A DNA stretch of 64,000 nt from Bacteriovorax sp037444575 (GTDB taxonomy: Bacteria; Bdellovibrionota; Bacteriovoracia; Bacteriovoracales; Bacteriovoracaceae), in NCBI GenBank assembly GCA_037444575.1, contig JBBIME010000005.1, positions 186,001-250,000 on the forward strand. The letters are read 5' to 3'. A program made the translations under genes and the position numbers. This document shows, one piece after another, positions 8,699 through 18,623 of this stretch (within the stretch, counting starts at the first letter, position 1; every line of letters begins with the position of its first letter). Below the pieces are notes generated by a model that worked only from the letters and a program-made list of their open reading frames with translations, ran no database searches and was not told the DNA's origin.

Positions 8699-10675
8699 AT
8701 GAATAGAGTTGAAAAAAATAGAATTATCTTTGTCTTCACATGCTTTTGCTTGTTCTTCTTATTTGTATTAGGAAAAGCATTTAAAGTTCAATTAGTGGAT
8801 GCAGGTGATTTAATAGGAAGGGCCAACTCTCAGTTTTTAAGACAAGCAACGGTTTATCCTAAACGTGGAAACATTTATGATCGCGAAGGAAATCCTCTTG
8901 CTCTTAACGTTCAGACTTACAGTATCTTCACTATTCCGAAATCAACCAATGGTGATAAATCTGTTTATAAAAAACTCTCAAAAATCATTCCGGAAATTTC
9001 TTATAAAGAAACAATCACAGCTGTAAACAAAAGAAAAAGATTTACTTGGATTGGAAGAAAACTTCGTCTCTCAAAAGAACAAGTTGAAGAAGTGAAGACA
9101 TTAAAAGGAATCTTCATTGAAGGAGTTCCTGAAAGAGTTTACCCAAATCACGAATTACTTGCTCAAACTTTGGGCTTTGTTGGTTTAGATAACTCGGGTC
9201 TTTCAGGGCTTGAGCATCTGTATGATAAAGAGCTCAAAGGAAATCCTGTTCAATTAAAATATACAATCGACAACAAAGGTCGTCCGATAAAATTTGAAAG
9301 TCATCAAGATGTGACTGCGCAAGCAAAAGACATTTATCTGACAATCGATAAAGACATCCAGGGGATGGCAGAAAAATATTTAAAAGAAGCAGTTATCAAA
9401 CATGCTGCAGATAAAGGTGGTGTTGGTGTTATTGATGCAACAACAGGAGAAATTCTCGCGATTGCAAACTATCCAGCTTTTGATCCAAACGATGTGAAGT
9501 CATCAAAACCAGAACATAGAAAACTTGCTTTTGCGACAGATCCGTTTGAGCCTGGATCGGCCTTCAAACTTTTTACGGTTGGTTCTGCTCTTGAACATAA
9601 GGTAGCAAAGCTTGATTCAAATTATTACTGTGAACAAGGTCATCTAAAAGTAGATGGACACGTTATTTCTGAAGCGGAGTCTCACGAGCGCTATGAGTGG
9701 TTGTCTGTTGCAGACATTGTGAAATTTTCTTCGAATGTTGGGACGACAAAAATTGCTTTTGACTTAACTTTTCCAAAATTTAAAGAAACATTGAAGTCGT
9801 TAAATTTCGGAGAAAAAACAGGAATAGAAGTTCCTGGTGAATCGCGCGGTATTTTTACGGAAGCTGAAAATGTAACTCCTCTTTCGCTCTCCAACATGAG
9901 CTTTGGCCAGGGAATTGCAGTTACGGGTGTCCAAATGCTTGCTGCATATGCAGCGATTGCTAATGGAGGTGAGTACATTCGCCCGACATTAATAAAGAAA
10001 GATCAAACACAGGTTGCAGAGCTTGAACCTGAAAATGACCATCAATTAAAAAAGCGCGTGAGAGTTTTTGCCCCAAAAACAAGTGAAGATTTGACCACTG
10101 CTTTGATTGGAGTTGTGGAAAAAGGAACAGGCGTTCCTGTTCAAATTCCACATTTTAAAATTGCGGGGAAAACAGCAACGGCCCAAAGAGCTGATAGAAG
10201 TGGTGGCTACCATGGATACGTATCTGGCTTCATTGGCTTTCCAGTCAACGTGGATCACCCTTTTGTCATCTATGCTTATATTGATAATCCTCGCGCTGGT
10301 GGATATTACGGAGCAGCGGTGGCGGGCCCGGTGTTTAAAAATCTAGCGCAGTATATGCTTTATAAAAATAAAGAGATTAGCAAACTAGCAGATGCTGATG
10401 TTAATGCCGAAAAAGAATTGGATTTGAAAAAAATAAAAAACAACATCGACATGGTCCAAGAAAAAGCTTCCGCGACTCGTGTTTATGATCCAAATGTTGT
10501 TCCTAATTTTATTGGTCTTGATAAAATTTCAACAACGAATGTAGCTGGTAAATTAAATTTGCAGTTGATTCACAAAGGAATGGGAGTTGTATCGTCGCAA
10601 TCCCCTGCTCCTGGAACGCCCGTAACGAGTGATTTAATAATTAAGTTAGAATATTCACCACCAAATTATGAATAA
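8699..10675 (+). CDS. ftsI: Septal penicillin-binding protein FtsI (class B PBP with PASTA tail)
   Basis: 658 residues. One N-terminal membrane anchor (IFVFTCFCLFFLFVLG), a pedestal domain starting YPKRGNIYDREGNPLA, then the transpeptidase domain: nucleophile motif SAFK in EPGSAFKLFT, SSN in VKFSSNVGTT, and the third motif as GKTATAQ. The third motif reads KTA where KTG is usual. After the catalytic domain a PASTA-type domain (VPNFIGLD to the C-terminus) is present. It cross-links septal peptidoglycan with FtsW. The murE start codon overlaps its last codons. Confidence 0.93.
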   Translation: MNRVEKNRIIFVFTCFCLFFLFVLGKAFKVQLVDAGDLIGRANSQFLRQATVYPKRGNIYDREGNPLALNVQTYSIFTIPKSTNGDKSVYKKLSKIIPEISYKETITAVNKRKRFTWIGRKLRLSKEQVEEVKTLKGIFIEGVPERVYPNHELLAQTLGFVGLDNSGLSGLEHLYDKELKGNPVQLKYTIDNKGRPIKFESHQDVTAQAKDIYLTIDKDIQGMAEKYLKEAVIKHAADKGGVGVIDATTGEILAIANYPAFDPNDVKSSKPEHRKLAFATDPFEPGSAFKLFTVGSALEHKVAKLDSNYYCEQGHLKVDGHVISEAESHERYEWLSVADIVKFSSNVGTTKIAFDLTFPKFKETLKSLNFGEKTGIEVPGESRGIFTEAENVTPLSLSNMSFGQGIAVTGVQMLAAYAAIANGGEYIRPTLIKKDQTQVAELEPENDHQLKKRVRVFAPKTSEDLTTALIGVVEKGTGVPVQIPHFKIAGKTATAQRADRSGGYHGYVSGFIGFPVNVDHPFVIYAYIDNPRAGGYYGAAVAGPVFKNLAQYMLYKNKEISKLADADVNAEKELDLKKIKNNIDMVQEKASATRVYDPNVVPNFIGLDKISTTNVAGKLNLQLIHKGMGVVSSQSPAPGTPVTSDLIIKLEYSPPNYE

Positions 10676-12098
10676 GAATCAATTACTGTCATTGCTTGCT
10701 GATAAGATTGTTTCTAAGAATTCTATCAGTGATCTAGACTCTGTTTTAAAAAACATCACGACCAATCTTCAAAAAGCAGAAGAGGGAGATGTTGTCTTTT
10801 ATAAGGTCAATCCCAAAGATGATAAATCAGTAGAGAGCTTTAAAAAGCGAATGAGTACTGCTCACCAAGGTCTTCTCATTTTAAATACTGAAGCAGCCGA
10901 GCTTGTAAAAAACGATAACGTCATCTTTGTTCCGGCAGAACAATTTCTAAGCTCACAAAAAATTCTTCTTGATAAGCTTTTCCCCAATAAAAATAAACTC
11001 AAAATGGTTGGAGTTACTGGGACGAATGGAAAGACGACAACAGTTAATTTGGGCATGCAGATTTCCAGCATGATTGGCCATCCTGCGATTTCAATTGGAA
11101 CAATTGGTGTTCAGGATGTAAATGGTGCTTTAATTGAAGACATTGAATCGACAACTCCGTCCTATGTTGAATTAAGAAAATTAATTCATCGCTATCAAGA
11201 TAAGTATGATGCTTGTTTTATGGAAGTGAGTTCACACGCTCTTGTTCAAGATAGAATTCATGACATCAAACTGGACGCAGCAGCCTGGACTAGTTTTTCT
11301 CAGGACCATCTGGATTATCACCGCACAATGGAAGAATATTTCAGAGCAAAGCTTCTGATCGAAAAAAAATACCTTAAAGAAAATTGTGTTCTTCTTGTAC
11401 CTCATCTCGAAAAAGAATTATTGAGCATGATTTTAAAAAATTCTCCAGCGACCAAAGTAAGAGTAGCAAAAACATTGGATGAAAGAGGCTTTGGAAAAAC
11501 GTTAGAGGACCGTCCTCTTTTTTATCACTCATCTTATAATCAAAGTAATGCTGAGATTGCCTTGGAGTTAAATGCTGAAATTTTTGGCGATGAAACTTTA
11601 ACGAAAATAAAATTAAAAGACATCAAGACTCCTCCGGGGAGATTTTCAATTGTCGAGCTCGGCAGTGATAATATGGCCATTGTGGACTATGCTCACACGC
11701 CAGATGCACTCGTGAATATTGGAAATGCTATTAAAAACGCTTTTCCCAATCACTCGCTGACAGTTGTTTTTGGTTGCGGAGGAAATCGGGACAAAACAAA
11801 ACGTCCTTTAATGGGTAAAGCCGTTTCGGGTTTTGCTGATAAAATTATTGTTACATCAGATAATCCTCGCGATGAAGCACCTGAAGATATCATTATTGAT
11901 ATTCTGGCCGGAATCAAAACGGGTTATGAAGCAGTGGTTGATAGAAAAAAAGCAATTCATGCTGCCCTTGAGACTATTGGAAAAAAAGAAATTGTTCTTA
12001 TCGCAGGCAAAGGTCATGAAGAGTACCAAGAAATAAAAGGTGTTAAGCACCCCTTTAGCGATTTTAATGTCGTTAAAAACTTTAAGACTGGAAATTAA
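10668..12098 (+). CDS. murE: UDP-MurNAc-tripeptide synthetase
   Basis: 476 residues. Walker A GVTGTNGKTTT near residue 115, the ESTTPSY substrate segment, EVSSHAL, the QDHLDYH motif and the lysine in EYFRAKL (carbamylated lysine in the family), then DYAHTPDALVN and a late DNPRDE. DNPR is the motif that selects meso-diaminopimelate, so it probably adds mDAP. It overlaps ftsI by 8 bp and is directly followed by murF. Confidence 0.95.
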   Translation: MNKNQLLSLLADKIVSKNSISDLDSVLKNITTNLQKAEEGDVVFYKVNPKDDKSVESFKKRMSTAHQGLLILNTEAAELVKNDNVIFVPAEQFLSSQKILLDKLFPNKNKLKMVGVTGTNGKTTTVNLGMQISSMIGHPAISIGTIGVQDVNGALIEDIESTTPSYVELRKLIHRYQDKYDACFMEVSSHALVQDRIHDIKLDAAAWTSFSQDHLDYHRTMEEYFRAKLLIEKKYLKENCVLLVPHLEKELLSMILKNSPATKVRVAKTLDERGFGKTLEDRPLFYHSSYNQSNAEIALELNAEIFGDETLTKIKLKDIKTPPGRFSIVELGSDNMAIVDYAHTPDALVNIGNAIKNAFPNHSLTVVFGCGGNRDKTKRPLMGKAVSGFADKIIVTSDNPRDEAPEDIIIDILAGIKTGYEAVVDRKKAIHAALETIGKKEIVLIAGKGHEEYQEIKGVKHPFSDFNVVKNFKTGN

Positions 12099-12099
12099 A

Positions 12100-13488
12100 A
12101 TGCTCGCAAGTCAATTTTTCCCGAAGATGTCTTCAATTCTTAAAACAACTGGGCCGGCCGCTGTCGATTTAGTGATCAATACCGATTCCAGAACATTTAA
12201 AAGTGGTGAGACATTTGTAGCTCTTCATGGTGAAAGCTTTGATGGATTTAATTACCTCGAACAAGTTTTAAAACTTGGGGCCCGTGCAGTTGTATTCTCA
12301 ACTAAAAAAGGAAGAGAACAAACGATCCAAAATCTTTCTTCCCTTTACCCAAATGTATTATTTGTTGAAGCAACGGACGCCTTAAAGTTTATTCAAGAGC
12401 TAGCGTCTCTTTATATTCTGGATTGGAGAAGTAAAAAGCCCAGCAGAAAAATTATCGGCATAACGGGATCTAACGGAAAAACTACTCACAAGGAAATGAC
12501 TTTTTCTCTTCTTAATTCTCTTTTTCCAGACAAGGTTTTGGCAACCAAAGGTAACTTAAATAACCATATTGGCGTTCCTTTAACGATTTTTAGATTAGAA
12601 GAAAAACATGATATCGCCATTATTGAAATGGGGATGAATCACCAGGGTGAAATTGCTGAGCTTTGCGCTATCGCACATCCAGAACATGGAATGATCACCA
12701 ATATTGGAGCTGCTCATATTGAATTCATGTATTCGATGGACAACATTTTTGAAGAAAAGAAATCGCTCTATACATCCGTTCTAAAAAACTCTCACGGAAG
12801 TGGGATGTTTGTGGTTAATGCGGACGATGTTTTCTTAACGAGGCTTGAGCCATCGTCAGGACTTACTACTTATGGTGAAAAAAACGGAGACATTAGAGTT
12901 CAAATAGAAGGTCAAAAAATAGTTTTCAACTTTCAGGGAATAAGTTTGTTGATAACTAATAATAATATTCACGAACACCACAATTTAAAAAATCTTGCAG
13001 GCGTCGCCATCTTATCACTTAAGCTCTTCCCTGAAAAAAGTGAGGAAATTGCAAAAGCAGCAAGTAATTACCAACAACCTTCAATGAATCGTTCTCAGTG
13101 GGTAGAAAATATTTTCCTTGATGCATACAATGCCAACCCAAGTTCAATGAGAGTTTCTATCGATTCATTTATAAATGCCATGAAAACCAAGGGCATCGCT
13201 CTTGATGATTGTTATTTTGTTTTAGGCGATATGAATGAACTTGGCGTGTTCGCTGAAGATCTTCATCAAGAAATTGCCGGACATTTAAAATCCAACGGAG
13301 TCAAGAATGTCTCCTTTATTGGCCGCTACAAAGATTTTTACCTCAAAGGATTCAGTGATCCAGTAAGCACTCATTTGAACAAAGAAGAGTTTCACGACGA
13401 GTGGAAGAAGATTAGAAAGAATTATAAATTCGTCTTTGTTAAAGCGAGCCGCTCTTTACAACTAGAGTCCCTGATGAGTATAGTTTAA
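12100..13488 (+). CDS. murF: UDP-MurNAc-tripeptide-D-Ala-D-Ala ligase
   Basis: 462 residues from the ATG at 12100, one base after the murE stop. The frame is open 60 bases further upstream into murE, but that extension is not family-like. Motifs: NTDSRTFKSGETFVAL at the N-terminus, Walker A GITGSNGKTTHKEM, NLNNHIGVPLT, EMGMNHQGEI, TNIGAAHIEF, DAYNANPSSMR and GDMNELG. Adds the D-Ala-D-Ala dipeptide to the precursor. The P-loop lysine is intact, unlike in the MurD of this cluster. Confidence 0.95.
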   Translation: MLASQFFPKMSSILKTTGPAAVDLVINTDSRTFKSGETFVALHGESFDGFNYLEQVLKLGARAVVFSTKKGREQTIQNLSSLYPNVLFVEATDALKFIQELASLYILDWRSKKPSRKIIGITGSNGKTTHKEMTFSLLNSLFPDKVLATKGNLNNHIGVPLTIFRLEEKHDIAIIEMGMNHQGEIAELCAIAHPEHGMITNIGAAHIEFMYSMDNIFEEKKSLYTSVLKNSHGSGMFVVNADDVFLTRLEPSSGLTTYGEKNGDIRVQIEGQKIVFNFQGISLLITNNNIHEHHNLKNLAGVAILSLKLFPEKSEEIAKAASNYQQPSMNRSQWVENIFLDAYNANPSSMRVSIDSFINAMKTKGIALDDCYFVLGDMNELGVFAEDLHQEIAGHLKSNGVKNVSFIGRYKDFYLKGFSDPVSTHLNKEEFHDEWKKIRKNYKFVFVKASRSLQLESLMSIV

Positions 13489-13527
13489 AGTTGGTCAATT
13501 TTTTTACTCAATCATAGGAAAGTCAGG

Positions 13528-14604
13528 ATGCTTTACCACTTACTTTATCCATTAAGTCACATCGTTAAGTCGTTTAATATCTTTAAGTACATCACTTTTA
13601 GATCTTTTCTAGCTTTCCTGCTCGCAAGCATCATTTCGGTTTTTTGGGGAAAAATTTTTATCGCTTTTATGAAGCGCATGCAGTTTGGGCAAATTATCAG
13701 AGATGATGGCCCCGAGTCACACTTTAAGAAAAAAGGAACGCCGACCATAGGTGGTGTTTTTATGCTCGGAAGTATCTTTGTCACGATACTTTTATGTGGA
13801 AACTTTGTTTCGGTTCCACTGCAAGTAACTTTGGGAGTCACGTTTTCTTACTTTCTTTTAGGTTTCTATGACGACTATCTCAAGGTTTTAAAGAAAAACA
13901 CCAAGGGAGTTTCCGCCAAGGGAAAACTTGTTTGGCAATTTGCGACAGCATTCGTGGCCATGTTTGTAGTTATAAAAGGAAACGTGATCGATACTCAGTT
14001 GTATCTCCCTTTTCTTAAAAACCCCGTTATTGATTTGGGTTATGGCTATATTTTGTTTGGTTCAATTGTCATCGTCGGATTCAGTAATGCGGTTAACCTT
14101 ACGGACGGATTAGATGGGTTGGCCATTGGTCCAATTATGATTAGCGCAGCGACATTGGGCTTTTTAACTTATGTTACTGGGCACAAAGAATTGTCTCATT
14201 ACCTCTATATCCCTTACATCGAGGGTGTTGGCGAAATCACCGTGCTAACTTCGGCCATTATTGGTGCAGGAATTGGCTTTTTGTGGTACAATTCGTACCC
14301 GGCACAGATTTTCATGGGTGATGTTGGTTCGCTCTCTTTGGGAGGAACACTCGGAACGATTGCAGTACTTGCTAAGTCAGAATTTCTATTCGTGGTTATC
14401 GGTGGGATTTTTGTTACAGAAGCTTTGTCAGTAATCATTCAGGTTGTTTCATTTAAAACTCGCGGCGTTCGCGTTTTTAAAATGGCCCCAATTCATCATC
14501 ACTTCGAAAAGCTTGGCTGGCCGGAGACGAAAGTAACAGTTCGCTTCTGGATCATCAGCGTTTGTTTGGCAATCTTTGCTCTCTCAACGCTTAAAACGAG
14601 GTAG
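13528..14604 (+). CDS. mraY: Phospho-MurNAc-pentapeptide translocase (lipid I synthase)
   Basis: 358 residues, about ten transmembrane segments. Family motifs: KKGTPTIGGV, the catalytic DDYLK loop, NAVNLTDGLDGLA, FMGDVGSLSLGG and APIHHHFEKLGWPE. It transfers phospho-MurNAc-pentapeptide to undecaprenyl phosphate at the inner membrane. The ATG has AGGAAAGTCAGG upstream. It lies in the expected place between murF and murD. Confidence 0.97.
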   Translation: MLYHLLYPLSHIVKSFNIFKYITFRSFLAFLLASIISVFWGKIFIAFMKRMQFGQIIRDDGPESHFKKKGTPTIGGVFMLGSIFVTILLCGNFVSVPLQVTLGVTFSYFLLGFYDDYLKVLKKNTKGVSAKGKLVWQFATAFVAMFVVIKGNVIDTQLYLPFLKNPVIDLGYGYILFGSIVIVGFSNAVNLTDGLDGLAIGPIMISAATLGFLTYVTGHKELSHYLYIPYIEGVGEITVLTSAIIGAGIGFLWYNSYPAQIFMGDVGSLSLGGTLGTIAVLAKSEFLFVVIGGIFVTEALSVIIQVVSFKTRGVRVFKMAPIHHHFEKLGWPETKVTVRFWIISVCLAIFALSTLKTR

Positions 14605-14609
14605 TTAAA

Positions 14610-15998
14610 ATGGAAATGGAAAGATTCAGAGGTAAAAAAGTTTTAATCGTTGGTATTGGGAAAACTGGTTTTTCACTAATCAACTTTTTTAATAAATTAG
14701 AATGCGAAATTCGCGTAACAGATATCAAACCAATTTTCGATTTGAACAAATCGGTAAAAAAACTTAAAAAAATTGAACCAACACCAGAGATGACTTTTGG
14801 TGAACATAAAGATGAAGATTTCTTGGAAGCAGACGTTGTTGTTTATTCAGCCGCTATTAATCCAAGTCTTCCTCAGTTAGAATTGGCCCGCAAAAGTGGC
14901 AAAGAAGTCTACAGTGACTTCGCTCTTGCTTATAAACTTTGTAAAAAACCAGTAATTGCAGTTTGTGGTTCTTATGGAAGAACAACAATTGCAGCGATGA
15001 TTGGTTTTACTCTTAAAATTGATGGCAAGAATGTTTTTGTTGGTGGGACTTCAGAAAACCCATTCATTGAATATTGTCTTCTTCCAAACGCAAATGAAAT
15101 TGATTACGTTGTAGTTGAAGTTTCAGCTCTTCAGATGAAATCGCTTCAAGATTTCCATCCGAAACTTGTTGTACTTCCTAATATTGGAGAGAACTTTTCT
15201 AAAGCAAACTTCTCTTCAGTTAGCGAATACATGGAAACAAAACTTTCTATTATTAAAAAACTTTCTCCTGAAGATATTCTCGTTGCTAATTACGACTCTC
15301 TTGCAAACAATGCTTCAGTTAGAAATGCTAACTGCCAAGTTTACTGGTACTCTCGTCGCTCTTACGTGACATTGGGAGTAATGAATGAAATTCAAGGAAC
15401 TCATTTCCACGATAGAAGAATTCACTCAAACATCAATTATCACTCAGAATTTAAAGTTTCTAAAATGAGAATCGTTGGCCAAAACAACCGCGAAAACCTT
15501 ATGGCCGCAGTGACAGCTTGTAAGGCCATTGATGTAAGTGATGAAGCGATTCAAACTTGTATCGAAAAATTTCCAGGTATTCCTAACAGAATGGAATTTA
15601 TCATGGAGAAAAATGGTGTTTGTTTCTACAACGATTCAAAAGCTGAAACGATGCCAGAAATGCTTGCGAGTTTAAAATCATTTAAAGAGCCAGTTATTTT
15701 GATAGCTGGTGGAAAAGATAACGAAGATTTAAACTTCGAACCGTTTGCTAAAGATATGATTAACAATGCTCGCGTACTTGTCCTCGTTGGAGAATGTAAA
15801 GAGCGTCTAAACAGAGCTCTGGGCGATCATAACCAGACTTATATTGTCGGGTCTTTTGAAGAGTCAGTTCTTTTTGCTTACCAAAAATCAAGAACAGGAG
15901 ACGTTATTCTTCTTTCTCCTGGAAACCCAGCTTCAGATTTCTTCCGCGACTACGAAGAGCGCGGGAACTATTTTAAGAAACTGGTTTACCAACTTTAA
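14610..15998 (+). CDS. murD: MurD-type Mur ligase with altered ATP-binding site
   Basis: 462 residues, the normal length, with the MurD N-terminal Rossmann opening (KVLIVGIGKTGFSLINFF) and C-terminal domain (NRMEFI, NDSKAE, LIAGGKD, LSPGNPASDFF). The usual GTNGKT Walker A here reads GSYGRTT, with Arg (AGA) at residue 124 replacing the P-loop lysine. The usual DH-D segment after LNI reads PNIGENFSKA, without Asp-His. The candidate carbamylated lysine (METKLSI) is kept. MurD adds D-Glu to UDP-MurNAc-L-Ala. Position between mraY and ftsW supports MurD; activity is open to question. Confidence 0.85.
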   Translation: MEMERFRGKKVLIVGIGKTGFSLINFFNKLECEIRVTDIKPIFDLNKSVKKLKKIEPTPEMTFGEHKDEDFLEADVVVYSAAINPSLPQLELARKSGKEVYSDFALAYKLCKKPVIAVCGSYGRTTIAAMIGFTLKIDGKNVFVGGTSENPFIEYCLLPNANEIDYVVVEVSALQMKSLQDFHPKLVVLPNIGENFSKANFSSVSEYMETKLSIIKKLSPEDILVANYDSLANNASVRNANCQVYWYSRRSYVTLGVMNEIQGTHFHDRRIHSNINYHSEFKVSKMRIVGQNNRENLMAAVTACKAIDVSDEAIQTCIEKFPGIPNRMEFIMEKNGVCFYNDSKAETMPEMLASLKSFKEPVILIAGGKDNEDLNFEPFAKDMINNARVLVLVGECKERLNRALGDHNQTYIVGSFEESVLFAYQKSRTGDVILLSPGNPASDFFRDYEERGNYFKKLVYQL

Positions 15999-16041
15999 AA
16001 TTAATTCTTTGAATTCTTGAAAACTTTGCTAATCTATTATT

Positions 16042-17211
16042 ATGAACGAACAAATTTCGGACATTGATAGATTAGTGAAGACTTTCTTGTCGACCCTGGC
16101 GATTATCATCACCATCGGTCTCATTATGGTTTGGTCAGCAAGCTTTATTCTTGCAGCCGAAAAATTTGGAAGTTCTCTTCATTACATTATTCGCCAACTC
16201 GTCTACTTAGGTCTCTCTGTCGGAGTGGCCTTTACGGTTTCGCGTACTAAATACACTTTTTGGCTTAAGTATGGCTATTTGATCAATATCGCAGCATCAA
16301 TGATTGTGGCACTGACTATTGTTAAAGGTGTTGGTAGCGCAGCTAAAGGAGCAAGTCGCTGGCTTACTTTTGGTGGAATGAGCCTCCAGCCAGGTGAGAT
16401 TGTAAAATTCACAGTGATTCTATCTGCTCTTTCGTTTTTTGAAAATTGGAACAAGATGGATTTAAAAGAGCGCTTAAAACATGGCGGATCATTATTTTTG
16501 CCTCTGGCCCTTTTAATTAAGCAACCCGACTTTGGTTCATTTTCCATCTGCTTTATCGTTATCGCTTTTGTTTGTTTTATGAGTTCTTTTCCGCGTAAAT
16601 ATTTCTACTATTCACTAATCGCAGGTGGTGTTGGTGGAGTATTTATTCTTTTTTCTCAAGCTTACCGAGTAAAACGGTTACTAACTTATCTTGATCCGTG
16701 GAAAAATCCACAAGGGTCAGGTTTTCAAATTATTCAATCGTATATGGCATTTGCTAATGGTGCAGTATTTGGACAAGGTCTTGGGAATAGTAATGAAAAA
16801 CTTTTTTATCTGCCAGAAGCGCATAACGATTTTATTTTTTCAGTAATAGGTGAAGAGTTGGGATTCGTAGGAGTCTTTCTCATAATATGTTTATTCATAG
16901 CTTTTATCTATTTTGGTTTTAAGTTAGTGTTGCAAGTCAAAGATCGCATTGGAATCATTCTTGGATCAGCAATTGTCTTTGTTTTAGGGCTACAAGCGCT
17001 GCTTAACATGGGCGTTGTACTCGGATTACTTCCAACTAAAGGTCTCAACCTTCCATTTATCAGTTATGGTGGGTCATCGTTAATTTGCAATTTTTTCGGT
17101 ATTGGTCTTCTCCTTTCGGTGGTAAAAGGATATCGTGATCAACTTCAGGGAGACCTTAAGTATCAAGCGAAAAAGTCTGCTCGCGATACTGAAGAGGAAG
17201 TCTACGCCTAA
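16042..17211 (+). CDS. ftsW: Septal peptidoglycan polymerase FtsW (SEDS family)
   Basis: 389 residues with about ten membrane helices. SEDS motifs: GMSLQPGEIVKF, KQPDFGS, LLTYLDPWKNPQGSGFQIIQS, AHNDFIFSVIGEELGF, LPTKGLNLPFISYGGSSL. It polymerises glycan strands together with FtsI. The start has no clear ribosome site (CTAATCTATTATTATG). A TTGAAT-N17-ATCTAT pair just upstream may be a weak local promoter. In most bacteria murG follows; here murC comes next. Confidence 0.95.
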   Translation: MNEQISDIDRLVKTFLSTLAIIITIGLIMVWSASFILAAEKFGSSLHYIIRQLVYLGLSVGVAFTVSRTKYTFWLKYGYLINIAASMIVALTIVKGVGSAAKGASRWLTFGGMSLQPGEIVKFTVILSALSFFENWNKMDLKERLKHGGSLFLPLALLIKQPDFGSFSICFIVIAFVCFMSSFPRKYFYYSLIAGGVGGVFILFSQAYRVKRLLTYLDPWKNPQGSGFQIIQSYMAFANGAVFGQGLGNSNEKLFYLPEAHNDFIFSVIGEELGFVGVFLIICLFIAFIYFGFKLVLQVKDRIGIILGSAIVFVLGLQALLNMGVVLGLLPTKGLNLPFISYGGSSLICNFFGIGLLLSVVKGYRDQLQGDLKYQAKKSARDTEEEVYA

Positions 17212-17234
17212 TCTCCCGCCAAGAAGGAGAGAAA

Positions 17235-18623
17235 ATGTTTCGAAACAAAGCTCTAAAAAACAGTTCTGTAAAAATTCACTTTGTGGGAATTGGTGGTATT
17301 GGTATGTCCGGTATCGCAGAAATTCTTCTCTCTTCTGGTTATAAAGTTTCTGGCTCAGATGTCGCTGAATCGGCCAACGTTCAAAAGTTGAGAAGTCATG
17401 GAGCTGAAGTTTACATCGGCCACAAAGAAGAAAATCTTGAAGAGGATGTTACGGCAGTTGTTTATAGTTCTGCTGTAAACGATAGCAACCCAGAAGTTGT
17501 TCGCGCTAAACGCGAAGGCGTTCCCGTTATTAGACGAGCAGAAATGTTAGCTGAACTTATGAGATTAAAATACTCTCTTGCTGTCGCCGGAACTCATGGG
17601 AAGACGACGACCACTTCATTTCTTGCCACAATTTTAGAAGAGTGCGATCTCGATCCAACTTATATCATTGGTGGAATTGTTAAGAATTTAAATGGTCATG
17701 CCAAAGTTGGTAAAGGAGAATTTCTCGTTGCTGAAGCAGATGAATCAGATGGATCTTTTCTACTTCTAACTCCAGTTATGTCCGTTATCACAAACATCGA
17801 TAACGATCATATGGATCACTATGGCACAGAAGAAAATCTTTTTAAGGCGTTTGTTGAGTTTGCCAATAAAATTCCATTCTACGGCGTTGTCGCTTTAAAT
17901 GGACACGATGATAAATTGATTCAATTAAAGTCTGAAATGAAACGACCTGCTGTTACTTTTGGAATTGATATTCCTGCGGATTTCACAGCCCGCAATGTAG
18001 AGCTTGGACATTTTGAAACAAAGTTTGATTTATATTACCGAGGTGATTTGCAAGAAAGATTTCATATAAATCTTCCAGGTCGCCACAATATTTTAAACTG
18101 CCTTGGAGCGACTGCCCTTGCTCATCACATGGGGATTAGTTTTAAAGACATCGCAAGAGCTGCCAGTAAATTAGAAGGTGTTGGCAGAAGATTTCAATTG
18201 CTCTTTAAAGAAAAAGGTTTTGAAGTCATTGATGATTATGGACATCATCCAACAGAAATTGCTTCCACTCTTAGAATCGTTAAAGACACTCGCCCGGATT
18301 TTGAAAAGATTGTTATCTTTGAACCACATCGCTTTACAAGAACGCGCGATTGTTGGAATCAATTTCTACACTGCTTTAATGATGCTGATAAACTTTATCT
18401 GCTTCCAATATATGCTGCCAGTGAAACTCCAATTGATGGAATAACAACTGATCGTCTACTAGATGATATCAATCGCCTTCATCCTCAGTTTGCTAAAAAA
18501 ATTGAAAGCATTGATCAGCTTCATAAGATTCTTGAATCGCTTAAAAATGACAAAACAATCGTTGTCACACTTGGGGCAGGTGCGATTGGAAAAACAGCGA
18601 GAAAGTGGGCTGGTTTAGAGTAG
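17235..18623 (+). CDS. murC: UDP-N-acetylmuramate-L-alanine ligase
   Basis: 462 residues. Opens with IHFVGIGGIGMSGIAEIL, then Walker A AGTHGKTTTTS near residue 119, EADESDGSFL, TNIDNDHMDHYG, NLPGRHNILNCLGA, DDYGHHPTEI and FEPHRFTRT, all MurC signatures. It starts the soluble part of precursor synthesis. Strong GAAGGAGAG site upstream. Its TAG shares a base with a GTG start for murB. Confidence 0.97.
   Translation: MFRNKALKNSSVKIHFVGIGGIGMSGIAEILLSSGYKVSGSDVAESANVQKLRSHGAEVYIGHKEENLEEDVTAVVYSSAVNDSNPEVVRAKREGVPVIRRAEMLAELMRLKYSLAVAGTHGKTTTTSFLATILEECDLDPTYIIGGIVKNLNGHAKVGKGEFLVAEADESDGSFLLLTPVMSVITNIDNDHMDHYGTEENLFKAFVEFANKIPFYGVVALNGHDDKLIQLKSEMKRPAVTFGIDIPADFTARNVELGHFETKFDLYYRGDLQERFHINLPGRHNILNCLGATALAHHMGISFKDIARAASKLEGVGRRFQLLFKEKGFEVIDDYGHHPTEIASTLRIVKDTRPDFEKIVIFEPHRFTRTRDCWNQFLHCFNDADKLYLLPIYAASETPIDGITTDRLLDDINRLHPQFAKKIESIDQLHKILESLKNDKTIVVTLGAGAIGKTARKWAGLE

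Noticed and set aside
12040..12099. Longer N-terminus for murF
   Set aside because: The extra 20 residues lie inside murE and are not like MurF; the ATG at 12100 directly after the murE stop fits the family.
14610..15998. MurD as a pseudogene
   Set aside because: The frame is intact, of normal length and embedded in the operon with normal codon use; only specific active-site residues differ.
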